DNA of 22,464 bases from CAYZSU01 sp964480565 (GTDB taxonomy: Bacteria > UBA10199 > 2-02-FULL-44-16 > JAAZCA01), in contig CAYZSU010000038.1 of the NCBI GenBank assembly GCA_964480565.1, positions 1 to 22,464 of the forward strand, in the 5' to 3' direction. Positions 15,320 through 22,464 of the stretch are shown here, piece by piece. The notes under the pieces were generated by a model. The model was not told the origin of the DNA, did not search any database, and was given only the letters and a program-made list of their open reading frames with translations. Each line of letters begins with the position of its first letter. Positions within the stretch are counted from its first letter, which is position 1. A program made the position numbers and the translations under genes.

Positions 15320-17857
15320 ATGATGCGATGCCTATTCATTTTACTAGTAGTGAATGTCCTAATAACCATTTCTCCAAGTAGTCATGCATATCCTAGCGCG
15401 GAGGTATTGGGGGCTAGTAGTAGCAATCCACCATTTACCTTTGATATTAATGCGAGCATTACAGGAATTACAAAAATTAATGATCGTCGATTTGCAATTT
15501 CATATGCAGATACATTGATTTTAGTGGATATGGGATTGTATGCTCTAGAGTCTGATCAACCACCAGTGCTCAGTGAGGATGATGGTACTGATGGTAATCT
15601 CACAGCCATTGCATATGCGAGTTCTAAATCATGGATCATCGCATCCCAAGATGATGGCGATATCTTATTTTTTGATCTGGACGATATTACAGCAGTGCCA
15701 TACTCAATAACATTATCTATAGGAAATATGCTGGGCCCCATTGTTGTGGATTCCAATGGTCGCTATGCCTATATTGCCAATAACTCAGATCACATTATTC
15801 ATGTGATTGACTTAGCTACAAAATCATTGGAAAAAAATGTGAGCATATCTCTAACTGATATCGATACATTTGAATTTACAGATGGCGTGTTTGAGCCAAT
15901 TACAGATGAAGCCTATTTTACAACGGATGTTGGGGAATTAATTTTCTTTGCGACAGGTGGAGCGGATGTAAGTTCGCTGACTATTTCAGAGGATTCAGTG
16001 CTTTCAAGTCTCGATGTATTTCCAAATAGCGCATATTTATATGTAGTGGATCAAGATAATGCCAATGTGATAAAGGTGTCTGCAAGTTCCCATACGATTG
16101 TTAATTCAGATATTGATATTTCAGCTAATTCAACACCTTTTGATATTGCACTTATGGATGTGGCCAATCCAGTGGGACTATATGCTTTTGTAAGTGGGGC
16201 AAATGGAATGAGTGTGATTGATACCAATTCAAACAGTGCATTTGATTTGGGTGATGATGTGGATGTCGATGAGGAACCTCTTTCGCTATCAGCTGTTCCC
16301 ACGTATGTGATCGCATCCAGTGACACAGATGGGTATCTTTACGTTGCAACGGAGTTATCACAGATAGGTGTATTATCGGAAAATCCATGGTTAAGTATAA
16401 GCACTGCATATTCAGATGATGCCAGTGCATTATCTGAGGATATCAGTGTAACGCTTGCGATCACCAGCGATCAGGAAGGAACCTATTCAATATATGTGGG
16501 TGGGGATCAAACAGGGTCTGGCACATTGCTCACCAATACGGCGGGCAATACGAGTGGTGATATTCAAGCCGATACAGCACTTTCTGTGGAATTGAGTTAT
16601 AATACGAATAGTAATGCATTTTCAGAAGGGGTTAATGATCTGTGGGTTTTGGTAGAAAATGACAATGCAGCGATCGGTCGCATTGCAGCGCAAGTGACTG
16701 TGGATGTGCCGCCAGACAATGTTACCATTGTATCTGCTGGATTTGGAAATGAAAAAATATATTTAAACTTTGAACGATTAATTGCTGCAGATATTTCATC
16801 CTATAATATTTATGTGTCTGCAGATGAATCAAGTGCATTGACCACAGAAGATATTGCACTCACGATTACGCAGCCCGAATCGGGTACGGATATTACTGCT
16901 GAAATTCCAAATTTAACAAATAATACCTTGTATTATATTGCCATTGAAGCTGTAGATACAAACGCTCAGGTGAGTGCATCGCGCTCTATTACTAGTCAAA
17001 CACCTGCGCAGTCGGTTGGGGTTTTAGAGCGGTTTGGTGAAACAGGGTGCGTACTAGTACGTACAAACAATGTTCATTGGGTGTTGGCATTGGCATTAGG
17101 GATTATTTGTTTTCGAAATAGGAGAATGTTTCAATGTTCCCGCCTATTCAGATTTAAGATGGACAGTAAATTCAAGTGGGTGTTATTTTTTACTCTTATT
17201 TCTGGATGCGCGTGGGCAAATGATGATACTGATTCCCGCATGCAAACCTATGCAGTATCTGCCAATTATGCGCCGATGAGTAATATAAGAAAAAATTGGG
17301 AAGTTGAATTTCGAGGAGGCTTTTGGTTGCCCACACATAGTATTATGAAATATACGTTTACCAATTGTTGTAATATTATGGGCAAGATTCAGGTGGGATA
17401 TTTGCATAAACGTCGGTATAGCATTGGCATTAGTGCGGGTTTTTTGTATAAGCGTGCACCTGCATTTGGAAGTAATGTCCATGCGAATGCGCGTGCACAG
17501 GATCGATTTTCATTTATGCTGATTCCTATGGAAACAAATTTTACATGGCGTTTGGATTATATGAACCAGCGTGCATTGATTCCTTATATTCGTATGGGTG
17601 GCGATTATGTATTTTACCGGCAAGCCATTTCTGGACAAAGCCAAAAGGGTATAAAATTTGGGGCGCATGGTGCGATAGGATTGCAGTTGGCGTGGTCAGA
17701 ATTTTCAGATAGTGCGGATGTAATGAATGACTTGGGTGGCATCAATGATTTTTTTCTTACACTTGATGCGCAATATCAATTGATTAATAATTTTAAGTCA
17801 TCGGGTTTGGATCTTAGTGGTTTTGTATTTTCAATGGGTCTTCTTTTGATGTTTTAG
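15320..17857 (+). CDS. Very long ORF: exported propeller/FN3-like protein joined in frame to an outer-membrane beta-barrel
   Basis: The 845-residue reading frame looks like two proteins. Part one (1 to about 604): a Sec signal peptide (to about SSHA, residue 23); beta-rich repeats to about residue 370 resembling a YVTN/WD-like propeller (RYAYIANNSDHIIHVIDLA, LYVVDQDNANVIKV, GLYAFVSGANG); an Ig-like stretch; and a fibronectin-III-like module (about 470-560, NNTLYYIAIEAVDTNAQVSA). It ends with GETGC (Cys577), a TM segment (WVLALALGIICF) and RNRR. Part two (about 614-845): MDSKFKWVLFFTLISGCAWA, a second signal peptide, then a 12-16-strand-sized beta-barrel ending SMGLLLMF, a BAM-type C-terminal signal. 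No stop separates them. It may be a true fusion, two genes with internal initiation, or the result of a lost stop or frameshift. It lies between asd and truA, probably cotranscribed with both. Confidence 0.7.
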   Translation: MMRCLFILLVVNVLITISPSSHAYPSAEVLGASSSNPPFTFDINASITGITKINDRRFAISYADTLILVDMGLYALESDQPPVLSEDDGTDGNLTAIAYASSKSWIIASQDDGDILFFDLDDITAVPYSITLSIGNMLGPIVVDSNGRYAYIANNSDHIIHVIDLATKSLEKNVSISLTDIDTFEFTDGVFEPITDEAYFTTDVGELIFFATGGADVSSLTISEDSVLSSLDVFPNSAYLYVVDQDNANVIKVSASSHTIVNSDIDISANSTPFDIALMDVANPVGLYAFVSGANGMSVIDTNSNSAFDLGDDVDVDEEPLSLSAVPTYVIASSDTDGYLYVATELSQIGVLSENPWLSISTAYSDDASALSEDISVTLAITSDQEGTYSIYVGGDQTGSGTLLTNTAGNTSGDIQADTALSVELSYNTNSNAFSEGVNDLWVLVENDNAAIGRIAAQVTVDVPPDNVTIVSAGFGNEKIYLNFERLIAADISSYNIYVSADESSALTTEDIALTITQPESGTDITAEIPNLTNNTLYYIAIEAVDTNAQVSASRSITSQTPAQSVGVLERFGETGCVLVRTNNVHWVLALALGIICFRNRRMFQCSRLFRFKMDSKFKWVLFFTLISGCAWANDDTDSRMQTYAVSANYAPMSNIRKNWEVEFRGGFWLPTHSIMKYTFTNCCNIMGKIQVGYLHKRRYSIGISAGFLYKRAPAFGSNVHANARAQDRFSFMLIPMETNFTWRLDYMNQRALIPYIRMGGDYVFYRQAISGQSQKGIKFGAHGAIGLQLAWSEFSDSADVMNDLGGINDFFLTLDAQYQLINNFKSSGLDLSGFVFSMGLLLMF
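17134..17157 (+). other. Seven-codon mini-ORF at the propeller/barrel junction
   Basis: ATG 17134 lies 9 nt after AGGAG (17120-17124), in a frame different from the long ORF. It encodes MFPPIQI and stops (TAA) at 17155-17157. One base separates this stop from ATG 17159, the plausible start of the beta-barrel protein. The geometry fits translational reinitiation, but a chance occurrence cannot be excluded. Confidence 0.3.
17159..17857 (+). CDS. Outer-membrane beta-barrel protein (alternative separate CDS within the long ORF)
   Basis: If translated independently, the 232-residue product from ATG 17159 has a classic signal peptide (MDSK, hydrophobic KWVLFFTLISGCAWA, cleavage before NDDTDS). The mature protein is rich in alternating polar and hydrophobic strands (FRGGFWLPTH, RYSIGISAGFLYKR, IPYIRMGGDYVFY) and ends in Phe, as outer-membrane proteins do. 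It resembles the small deltaproteobacterial outer-membrane beta-barrel proteins, but I cannot assign a family with certainty. Just before ATG 17159 there is only weak ribosome-binding sequence. A good AGGAG (17120-17124) instead serves a 7-codon ORF ending 1 nt before it, so reinitiation is possible. Confidence 0.5.
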   Translation: MDSKFKWVLFFTLISGCAWANDDTDSRMQTYAVSANYAPMSNIRKNWEVEFRGGFWLPTHSIMKYTFTNCCNIMGKIQVGYLHKRRYSIGISAGFLYKRAPAFGSNVHANARAQDRFSFMLIPMETNFTWRLDYMNQRALIPYIRMGGDYVFYRQAISGQSQKGIKFGAHGAIGLQLAWSEFSDSADVMNDLGGINDFFLTLDAQYQLINNFKSSGLDLSGFVFSMGLLLMF

Positions 17858-17864
17858 GTGTTTG

Positions 17865-18629
17865 ATGCAATCACGTATAATAAAATTAACATTGGCTTAT
17901 ATTGGCACCCGTTATATTGGTTGGCAAATTCAGCCAAAGGGGCCGTCCATACAAGGAACTGTTCAACGCTGTTTGAAAAATATCCTGAAAGAGTCAATTG
18001 TGTTGACTGGTGCGGGCCGCACGGATGCAGGCGTGCACGCATTGGGGCAAATAGCGCATTTTCAAACAATGTCTTTATTGCCAACCCATGCAATTGGTGC
18101 ACTATTAAATCAGCAGCTGCCAGAGGATATATCCGTGCGTGCAGTTGAATCCATGCCAAGTGAGTTTCATGCGCGTTATGATGCAAAAAGTAAATTATAT
18201 CGTTATATAATTGATAATACACGCATATTATCACCATTTAGCCGGCATCGATCCTGGCATATTCCCCATACGCTCAATATATCCGCTATGCAGCAGGCTG
18301 CAAAATTGCTCATTGGTGAACATGATTTTGCATCTTTTCAGGCCAGTGGCTGCAGTGCCAGACATGCGGTTCGTACATTATATGATATTAGCATTACACC
18401 AGAATTATCTGTTATTGGGTGTGAGACGAATTCATTGATGGAGTGTTCATTTCATGGCAATGGGTTTGTTCGACATATGATTCGAAATATGGTCGGTACT
18501 ATTGTAGATATTGGTTTAGGACGCATTGCGGTTGAGAATATACAGACAATATTGCAGGCCAAACAGCGGGTCGCTGCAGGAAAATGCGCGCCTGCATGTG
18601 GGCTGTATATGTGCGAGGTGTATTATTAA
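17865..18629 (+). CDS. truA: tRNA pseudouridine(38-40) synthase TruA
   Basis: TruA isomerises uridines at positions 38-40 in the anticodon stem-loop of many tRNAs. The 254-residue protein carries GAGRTDAGVHA with the catalytic Asp54, the segment FHARYDAKSKLYRY, the C-terminal FVRHMIRNMVGTIVDIG and a CAPACGLYMCEVYY end typical of the family. ATG 17865 follows AGGTG, which overlaps the stop of the preceding ORF, 7 nt upstream, so translation is likely coupled. A TTG one codon earlier is less likely. asd near truA is a familiar deltaproteobacterial neighbourhood; the intervening ORF is the unusual part. Confidence 0.95.
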   Translation: MQSRIIKLTLAYIGTRYIGWQIQPKGPSIQGTVQRCLKNILKESIVLTGAGRTDAGVHALGQIAHFQTMSLLPTHAIGALLNQQLPEDISVRAVESMPSEFHARYDAKSKLYRYIIDNTRILSPFSRHRSWHIPHTLNISAMQQAAKLLIGEHDFASFQASGCSARHAVRTLYDISITPELSVIGCETNSLMECSFHGNGFVRHMIRNMVGTIVDIGLGRIAVENIQTILQAKQRVAAGKCAPACGLYMCEVYY

Positions 18630-18730
18630 GATTTTTTTGAATACTCCTTGAAATAGCTATTTTGATGGTAGTTTCATAAAAGAACCTTGACCAGTTACAG
18701 ATATTTAAACAAATAATTCATGCTTCTTTC

Positions 18731-18759
18731 TTGAGTAATTTTTTAAAACCTCGTATACC
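18731..18759 (+). promoter_or_regulatory. Candidate promoter giving a leaderless transcript
   Basis: TTGAGT (18731-18736) and TATACC (18754-18759) are 17 nt apart. The -10 ends 8 nt before the ATG at 18768, so the expected start falls at or 1-3 nt before that codon. No purine-rich ribosome site is present (the bases are TTCCGGCC), which fits leaderless translation. Confidence 0.4.
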
Positions 18760-18767
18760 TTCCGGCC

Positions 18768-21422
18768 ATGAGATCACATCTATTTAATTTATTTTATCGT
18801 TTTATTAGTCAGCATCCATGGAAAATAATTATTACTGCATTAATTATTACAATCGCATCGATATTTTATTCATTATTGTATTTGCAGCTAAATGCCAACC
18901 TGGATGATTTGGTATCTGAAAAATTGGATTACCATAAGCGTTATATTGATTTTCTAAAAGAATTCGGTGATGAGGAGCATCTATATATTGTTGTTGATGC
19001 AAGTCAAAATATGCCGGAAGCCAAGTCCTTTATTCGTGATTTGGCGTCACAATTATCATCAGTCGATGGAATTGGAGATGTCAGTTGGCAGTTAAACCAT
19101 TCGATTTTAGAAAAAAATATGCTGCTTTTTTTACCAGAAGATCAACTGAAATCGCTTGGCAATGGATTAACAAAAGGGCCGTTTTCATTAAAACGCATAT
19201 CTCGCTGGACTGGCTTAAGTGATATATTTCATTCAATTAATAGCCAGCTTAGTGGCCCAATTACAGCGAATGATGAATCACAATTAAGTTCGTTGTTTGC
19301 AAGCTTTGATGTGATGTTGTCCACATTAAATAATGTGCTTTCCGGCCAATACCATGAGCCTATTACCATTGAAAAATTATTATCCCATGTGGATGACAAT
19401 ATGGACTTGGATGGGTTTTATCGCAATGGTGATTTGTTGTTTATATTTGTGATGCCGCCCAAAGATTTTTCAACCATGGCTATAATTGAAAAACCATTGG
19501 CGCAAATTCGTACATTAATCGCAGATACGAAGATAAAATATCCCAATATTAATGCAGGTTTGACAGGTCGACCTGTACTTGCTGCCGATGAAATCTCAAC
19601 GTCAGATCGCGATATGACCCGTGCCACGATTGCAGCTATAATACTCGTCGGGCTATTGTTCATTTTATTTTTTAGGAGCATTACTCGTCCTATATTGGCA
19701 ATGCTATCGTTAATGATGGGTATTTCCATGACATTTGGCATGATCACATTGATTTGGGGAACGCTTAATATTTTGTCCATTGTATTTACGCTCATTCTTA
19801 TCGGGGCATCCGTGGAATATGGCATTCATATGGTGGCCAAGTATCAGGAGGAATTAGCGCATAATGGAAATATGCATGATGCGATTAGAAAATCATTGCA
19901 TATGGCAGGTCGCGCTAATTTGACCAGTGCCTGCACAACAGCCGCGGCATTTTTAACTATTACATGGACAAAATTTTCAGCATTAGCACAATTGGGCTTT
20001 ATTGCGGCGGCGGGCATTATTTTTTGCATGTTGAGCATGATCATTGTTTTGCCAGCGATGATTGTCATTATGGATAAGAATAAGTCTCCCATGGTATTAA
20101 AACGTATTAAGCCATTTATTTTGCCATTGGGGTGGTTATATGGCCGGTTTCGATTATTAGGGATTGCTATTGTTGTTAGCATGATTGCTGCAATTCCATT
20201 TGCGAGTTCTATCTATTTTGATAATAATTTGTTGAATCTACAGGCTCAAGGATTGGAATCTGTCAAATATGAGCATTTAATCATTGAAAAATCGAGCGAA
20301 ACAACGTGGTTTGCTAGAAGTATTGCGCGTTCGCGCGACGAATCCAAACAAAAAGCCGCTGCATTTGCAAAATTGCCATCAGTGCGTCGTGTGGATGATA
20401 TACATCGTATTTTCCCTGAATATCAAAGTGATAAAGTGGCAATGGTAAAGGCCTTGGCAAAAAAACTAGGCCCAATATCGCATTTGGCCATTAATTCACA
20501 GCTGGCCATTGATCCGCTGATCGATGAATTGAATATATTTATCCGCCATTTAAATGAGTTGATGTCCCATGCGTTTAGCAGTGGCCGAGTGGATGCTATA
20601 AGCGAACTTGATCGATTAGCCAATAAGGTAAAGTTAATTCACGATCAGCTAAAGGTAGCGGATGAGCTGACTTTAAAACAAGTTCAAGCCTTTCAAGCGG
20701 ATTTAATTCAGGAAATTAATGCAATGGTGAATGCTCTCGCACATGGTTTATCACCTGAAGTATTTACTGAAGATGATCTGCCAAAGGAGCTGTTGCAGCG
20801 TTTTAAAAGTGAGCAGGGTAATTATACCATGTTTATCTACCCTAAAAATGATATTTGGAACCCTGAAAAACTTGAACAATTTATTTCTGACTTACGAAGT
20901 GTAGATCCCTATGCGCTGGGTACGCCTATCGAGGTATACGAATCCGGTAAATTAATGCGAAATACATTTAAGCGCTCAGCAATTCTTGCATTTATTATGA
21001 TTTGTTTGCTGGTTTTCTTAGATTTTAGATCGATTAAGCATACTGTTATTGCAGTGTCACCATTGATTGTGGGTGCATTATGGTTGTTTGGTTTGATGGG
21101 AGTTTTTGATATTCCATTTAATATGGCGAATTTCTTTGCAATCCCTATTTTGATCGGTATTGGCGTTGATTTTGGTGTGCATCTGGTGCATCGAATACGC
21201 TTGGAACATGGTTTTCATGCACTTTCCAGTGCAACATCAAAAGCAGTGCTCCTTACCGCACTGACGAATGCCATTGGTTTTGGTTTGATGTCCTTTTCAT
21301 CGCATCAGGGCATTGCGAGTTTGGGGCAAATTATGGCATTGGGTGCCATGTGTTGCATGGTTGCTGCATTTTTTGTTCTGCCATTATTGGCGAAATTTTT
21401 TAACTGGGGTCAATCGCATTAA
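18768..21422 (+). CDS. RND-superfamily MMPL-type exporter (HpnN-like)
   Basis: The 884-residue inner-membrane protein has the duplicated RND plan. TM1 (about 18-40) is followed by an extracytoplasmic loop of about 240 residues, TM2-6 (about 285-430) with GASVEYGIHMVAKYQEE, TM7 (about 460-482), a second large loop rich in helices, and TM8-12 (about 740-880) with GIGVDFGVHLVHR. The paired GxxxxxGxH motifs in TM4 and TM10 are typical of MMPL/SSD-like exporters. These move lipids or hydrophobic compounds using the proton gradient. The early sequence NANLDDLVSEKLDYHKRY recalls hopanoid transporter HpnN, but no hopanoid gene is nearby, so the substrate is open. It has no recognisable ribosome site at the ATG. 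A YitT-type gene follows 27 nt later. Confidence 0.85.
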   Translation: MRSHLFNLFYRFISQHPWKIIITALIITIASIFYSLLYLQLNANLDDLVSEKLDYHKRYIDFLKEFGDEEHLYIVVDASQNMPEAKSFIRDLASQLSSVDGIGDVSWQLNHSILEKNMLLFLPEDQLKSLGNGLTKGPFSLKRISRWTGLSDIFHSINSQLSGPITANDESQLSSLFASFDVMLSTLNNVLSGQYHEPITIEKLLSHVDDNMDLDGFYRNGDLLFIFVMPPKDFSTMAIIEKPLAQIRTLIADTKIKYPNINAGLTGRPVLAADEISTSDRDMTRATIAAIILVGLLFILFFRSITRPILAMLSLMMGISMTFGMITLIWGTLNILSIVFTLILIGASVEYGIHMVAKYQEELAHNGNMHDAIRKSLHMAGRANLTSACTTAAAFLTITWTKFSALAQLGFIAAAGIIFCMLSMIIVLPAMIVIMDKNKSPMVLKRIKPFILPLGWLYGRFRLLGIAIVVSMIAAIPFASSIYFDNNLLNLQAQGLESVKYEHLIIEKSSETTWFARSIARSRDESKQKAAAFAKLPSVRRVDDIHRIFPEYQSDKVAMVKALAKKLGPISHLAINSQLAIDPLIDELNIFIRHLNELMSHAFSSGRVDAISELDRLANKVKLIHDQLKVADELTLKQVQAFQADLIQEINAMVNALAHGLSPEVFTEDDLPKELLQRFKSEQGNYTMFIYPKNDIWNPEKLEQFISDLRSVDPYALGTPIEVYESGKLMRNTFKRSAILAFIMICLLVFLDFRSIKHTVIAVSPLIVGALWLFGLMGVFDIPFNMANFFAIPILIGIGVDFGVHLVHRIRLEHGFHALSSATSKAVLLTALTNAIGFGLMSFSSHQGIASLGQIMALGAMCCMVAAFFVLPLLAKFFNWGQSH

Positions 21423-21449
21423 AGTAGGTATCCCCATATAGGTAGATAA

Positions 21450-22322
21450 ATGAAAATACGTATACCAAACGATACACGACGCTATATTGTACTTAAACAT
21501 TTCTTTATGATTTTGGCAGGAACACTGTTGACCGCCATTGGGGTGAGTGCATTTTTAGCACCGCATCATTTTATTTCTCCAGGCATTAGTGGGTTGTCAC
21601 TGTTATTGTCATATATTACATCCTTGCCTGCAGGCCTCTATGTGATTGTACTTAATATTCCGATATTTTTAGTGGGCTGGCGTTATGTGGGGCGCACCTT
21701 TGCGATGGGCAGTGTGACTGGAACAGTCGTTTTATCCGTATTTTTGATGCAAACCGACTGGATGATAATGATGGGATGGGCGCCAGAGCCAATGATGTCG
21801 GCAATGGTGGGTGGCGTACTTTCTGGCGCTGGCACAGGACTGCTATTTCGCGCCAATAGTTCGCATGGTGGCACGGATATTATTGCAGCGGTGGTGAAAC
21901 GAAAATGGAGCTATAGCATTGGATCCGTGGTTTTTTTCTTTAATGGTATTTTTGTATTATTGCTGGCCTATTATTTTGGCCTAGATGCGGCATTGTATTC
22001 CATTTTAGCCCAATTTTGTTCAGCCATGGCCTTGGATAAAGTGATGTTGGGTTTTGATCATAGTCGAGCTGTATTTATTGTAACCACAAAACCAAAGGAA
22101 ATCTCTGGATATATTACGGGTACTTTGGGCCGGGGTGTAACGATGATTGACGGCACAGGCGCTTACTCTGGAAAAGAAAAAACAGTGTTATTTTGCGTGA
22201 TATCACTGCGTCAATTGGCGCGTGTTAAAATCGTAGTTGAATCTCAGGATAAAAAAGCATTTATGACCGTTGCTCAAGTGAGTGAAGTTATTGGCCGTGG
22301 GTTTACTACATTGCCCGTTTGA
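21450..22322 (+). CDS. YitT/DUF161 family membrane protein with C-terminal DUF2179 domain
   Basis: The 290-residue protein has five to six TM segments (about 15-200) with FLAPHHFISPGISGLSLLL near the start and the family signature NSSHGGTDIIAAVV in the middle. A cytoplasmic DUF2179 module follows (about 208-288: FIVTTKPKEISGYI, RGVTMIDGTGAYSGKEK, DKKAFMTVAQVSEVIGRGF), similar to PII-like small ligand-binding folds. The biochemical role of YitT proteins is unsettled. The weak site AGGT precedes the ATG. The 27-nt gap to the MMPL gene suggests one transcript, but a functional link is not shown. Confidence 0.88.
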   Translation: MKIRIPNDTRRYIVLKHFFMILAGTLLTAIGVSAFLAPHHFISPGISGLSLLLSYITSLPAGLYVIVLNIPIFLVGWRYVGRTFAMGSVTGTVVLSVFLMQTDWMIMMGWAPEPMMSAMVGGVLSGAGTGLLFRANSSHGGTDIIAAVVKRKWSYSIGSVVFFFNGIFVLLLAYYFGLDAALYSILAQFCSAMALDKVMLGFDHSRAVFIVTTKPKEISGYITGTLGRGVTMIDGTGAYSGKEKTVLFCVISLRQLARVKIVVESQDKKAFMTVAQVSEVIGRGFTTLPV

Positions 22323-22375
22323 TCGAATTATCCCTAAATATCTACTTTTGAAAATCCTATTATCAGTCAACTAGC

Positions 22376-22396
22376 AATCAGTGTCTGGCACTGATT
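22376..22396. repeat. Perfect inverted repeat after the YitT gene
   Basis: AATCAGTG (22376-22383) and CACTGATT (22389-22396) form an 8-bp stem with a TCTGG loop. No T-run follows (ACCTCC), so it is a poor terminator. It could be an operator or leader structure for whatever lies downstream of the window. Confidence 0.4.
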
Positions 22397-22435
22397 ACCT
22401 CCTTATGTAAAGGGACTGTTGAAAAAGGACTAAAA

Positions 22436-22462
22436 ATGAGAGAATGTGCGATAGTTGCCTGA
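22436..22462 (+). other. Short ORF at the right edge with a good ribosome site
   Basis: AAGGA (22425-22429) is 6 nt before an ATG that encodes MRECAIVA and then TGA. The eight residues look like the N-terminus of a thiolase-type enzyme, but eight residues cannot establish this. TGA is a stop elsewhere in the window, so this is a mini-ORF, a broken gene start, or chance. Confidence 0.2.
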
Positions 22463-22464
22463 TT

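Noticed and set aside
17050..17063. GTACTAGTAC palindrome as a recombination scar at the propeller/barrel junction
   Set aside because: Short, no flanking direct repeats or insertion-sequence remnants, and it lies within coding sequence before the TM segment.
22460..22462. TGA read as glycine or selenocysteine at the right edge
   Set aside because: argF and psd use TGA as a normal stop, so an alternative code is excluded; no selenocysteine element can be assessed within two remaining bases.

Overview
The window is AT-rich, gene-dense chromosomal DNA from a Gram-negative bacterium. Evidence for an outer membrane and periplasm includes an outer-membrane beta-barrel ending in Phe, several Sec signal peptides and an RND/MMPL exporter. 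The gene content and order (xerC-hslV-hslU; psd-pssA; asd close to truA; a histidine kinase clustered with HDOD and HD-GYP-like response regulators) resemble deltaproteobacterial (Desulfobacterota-type) genomes. This placement is inferred from synteny memory and family style, not from a search. I see no phage, transposase, CRISPR or plasmid genes. TGA is used as a normal stop (argF, psd).

Layout. 1-1045: argF on the minus strand with a good sigma70-type promoter, divergent from a secreted thrombospondin-type-3 (TSP3) repeat protein (1218-2819). 2980-7326: housekeeping block on the plus strand with xerC, hslV, hslU (HslUV protease) and an RsmB-type rRNA methyltransferase. 7327-7689: a 363-base gene-free stretch with palindromes. 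7690-11617: a three-gene signalling operon with an HDOD response regulator, a degenerate HD-GYP response regulator and a two-TM PAS histidine kinase. It is closed by a bidirectional terminator shared with an initiator tRNA-fMet on the minus strand. 11842-12269: a strong promoter, a terminator-ended leader of about 87 nt (candidate small RNA or attenuator), a YdcH/DUF465-type small protein and a second strong terminator. 12356-14192: psd-pssA-(Cys-rich small protein), overlapping or nearly so, which makes phosphatidylethanolamine. 14292-18629: asd, a very long ORF joining a secreted propeller/FN3-like protein to an outer-membrane beta-barrel, then truA. 18768-22322: an MMPL/RND exporter with an apparently leaderless start, then a YitT/DUF2179 membrane protein.

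The items most worth a second look are: (1) the 2.5-kb ORF 15320-17857, which reads through from a protein with its own C-terminal Cys/TM/basic sorting-like tail into a complete signal-peptide-plus-beta-barrel protein, with a 7-codon mini-ORF at the junction; (2) the similar Cys/TM/basic C-terminus on the TSP3 protein in the same window; (3) the promoter-to-terminator small transcript at about 11876-11962; (4) the HD-GYP-like regulator whose HD metal ligands are replaced; and (5) the initiator tRNA with only two of the three canonical anticodon-stem G:C pairs.
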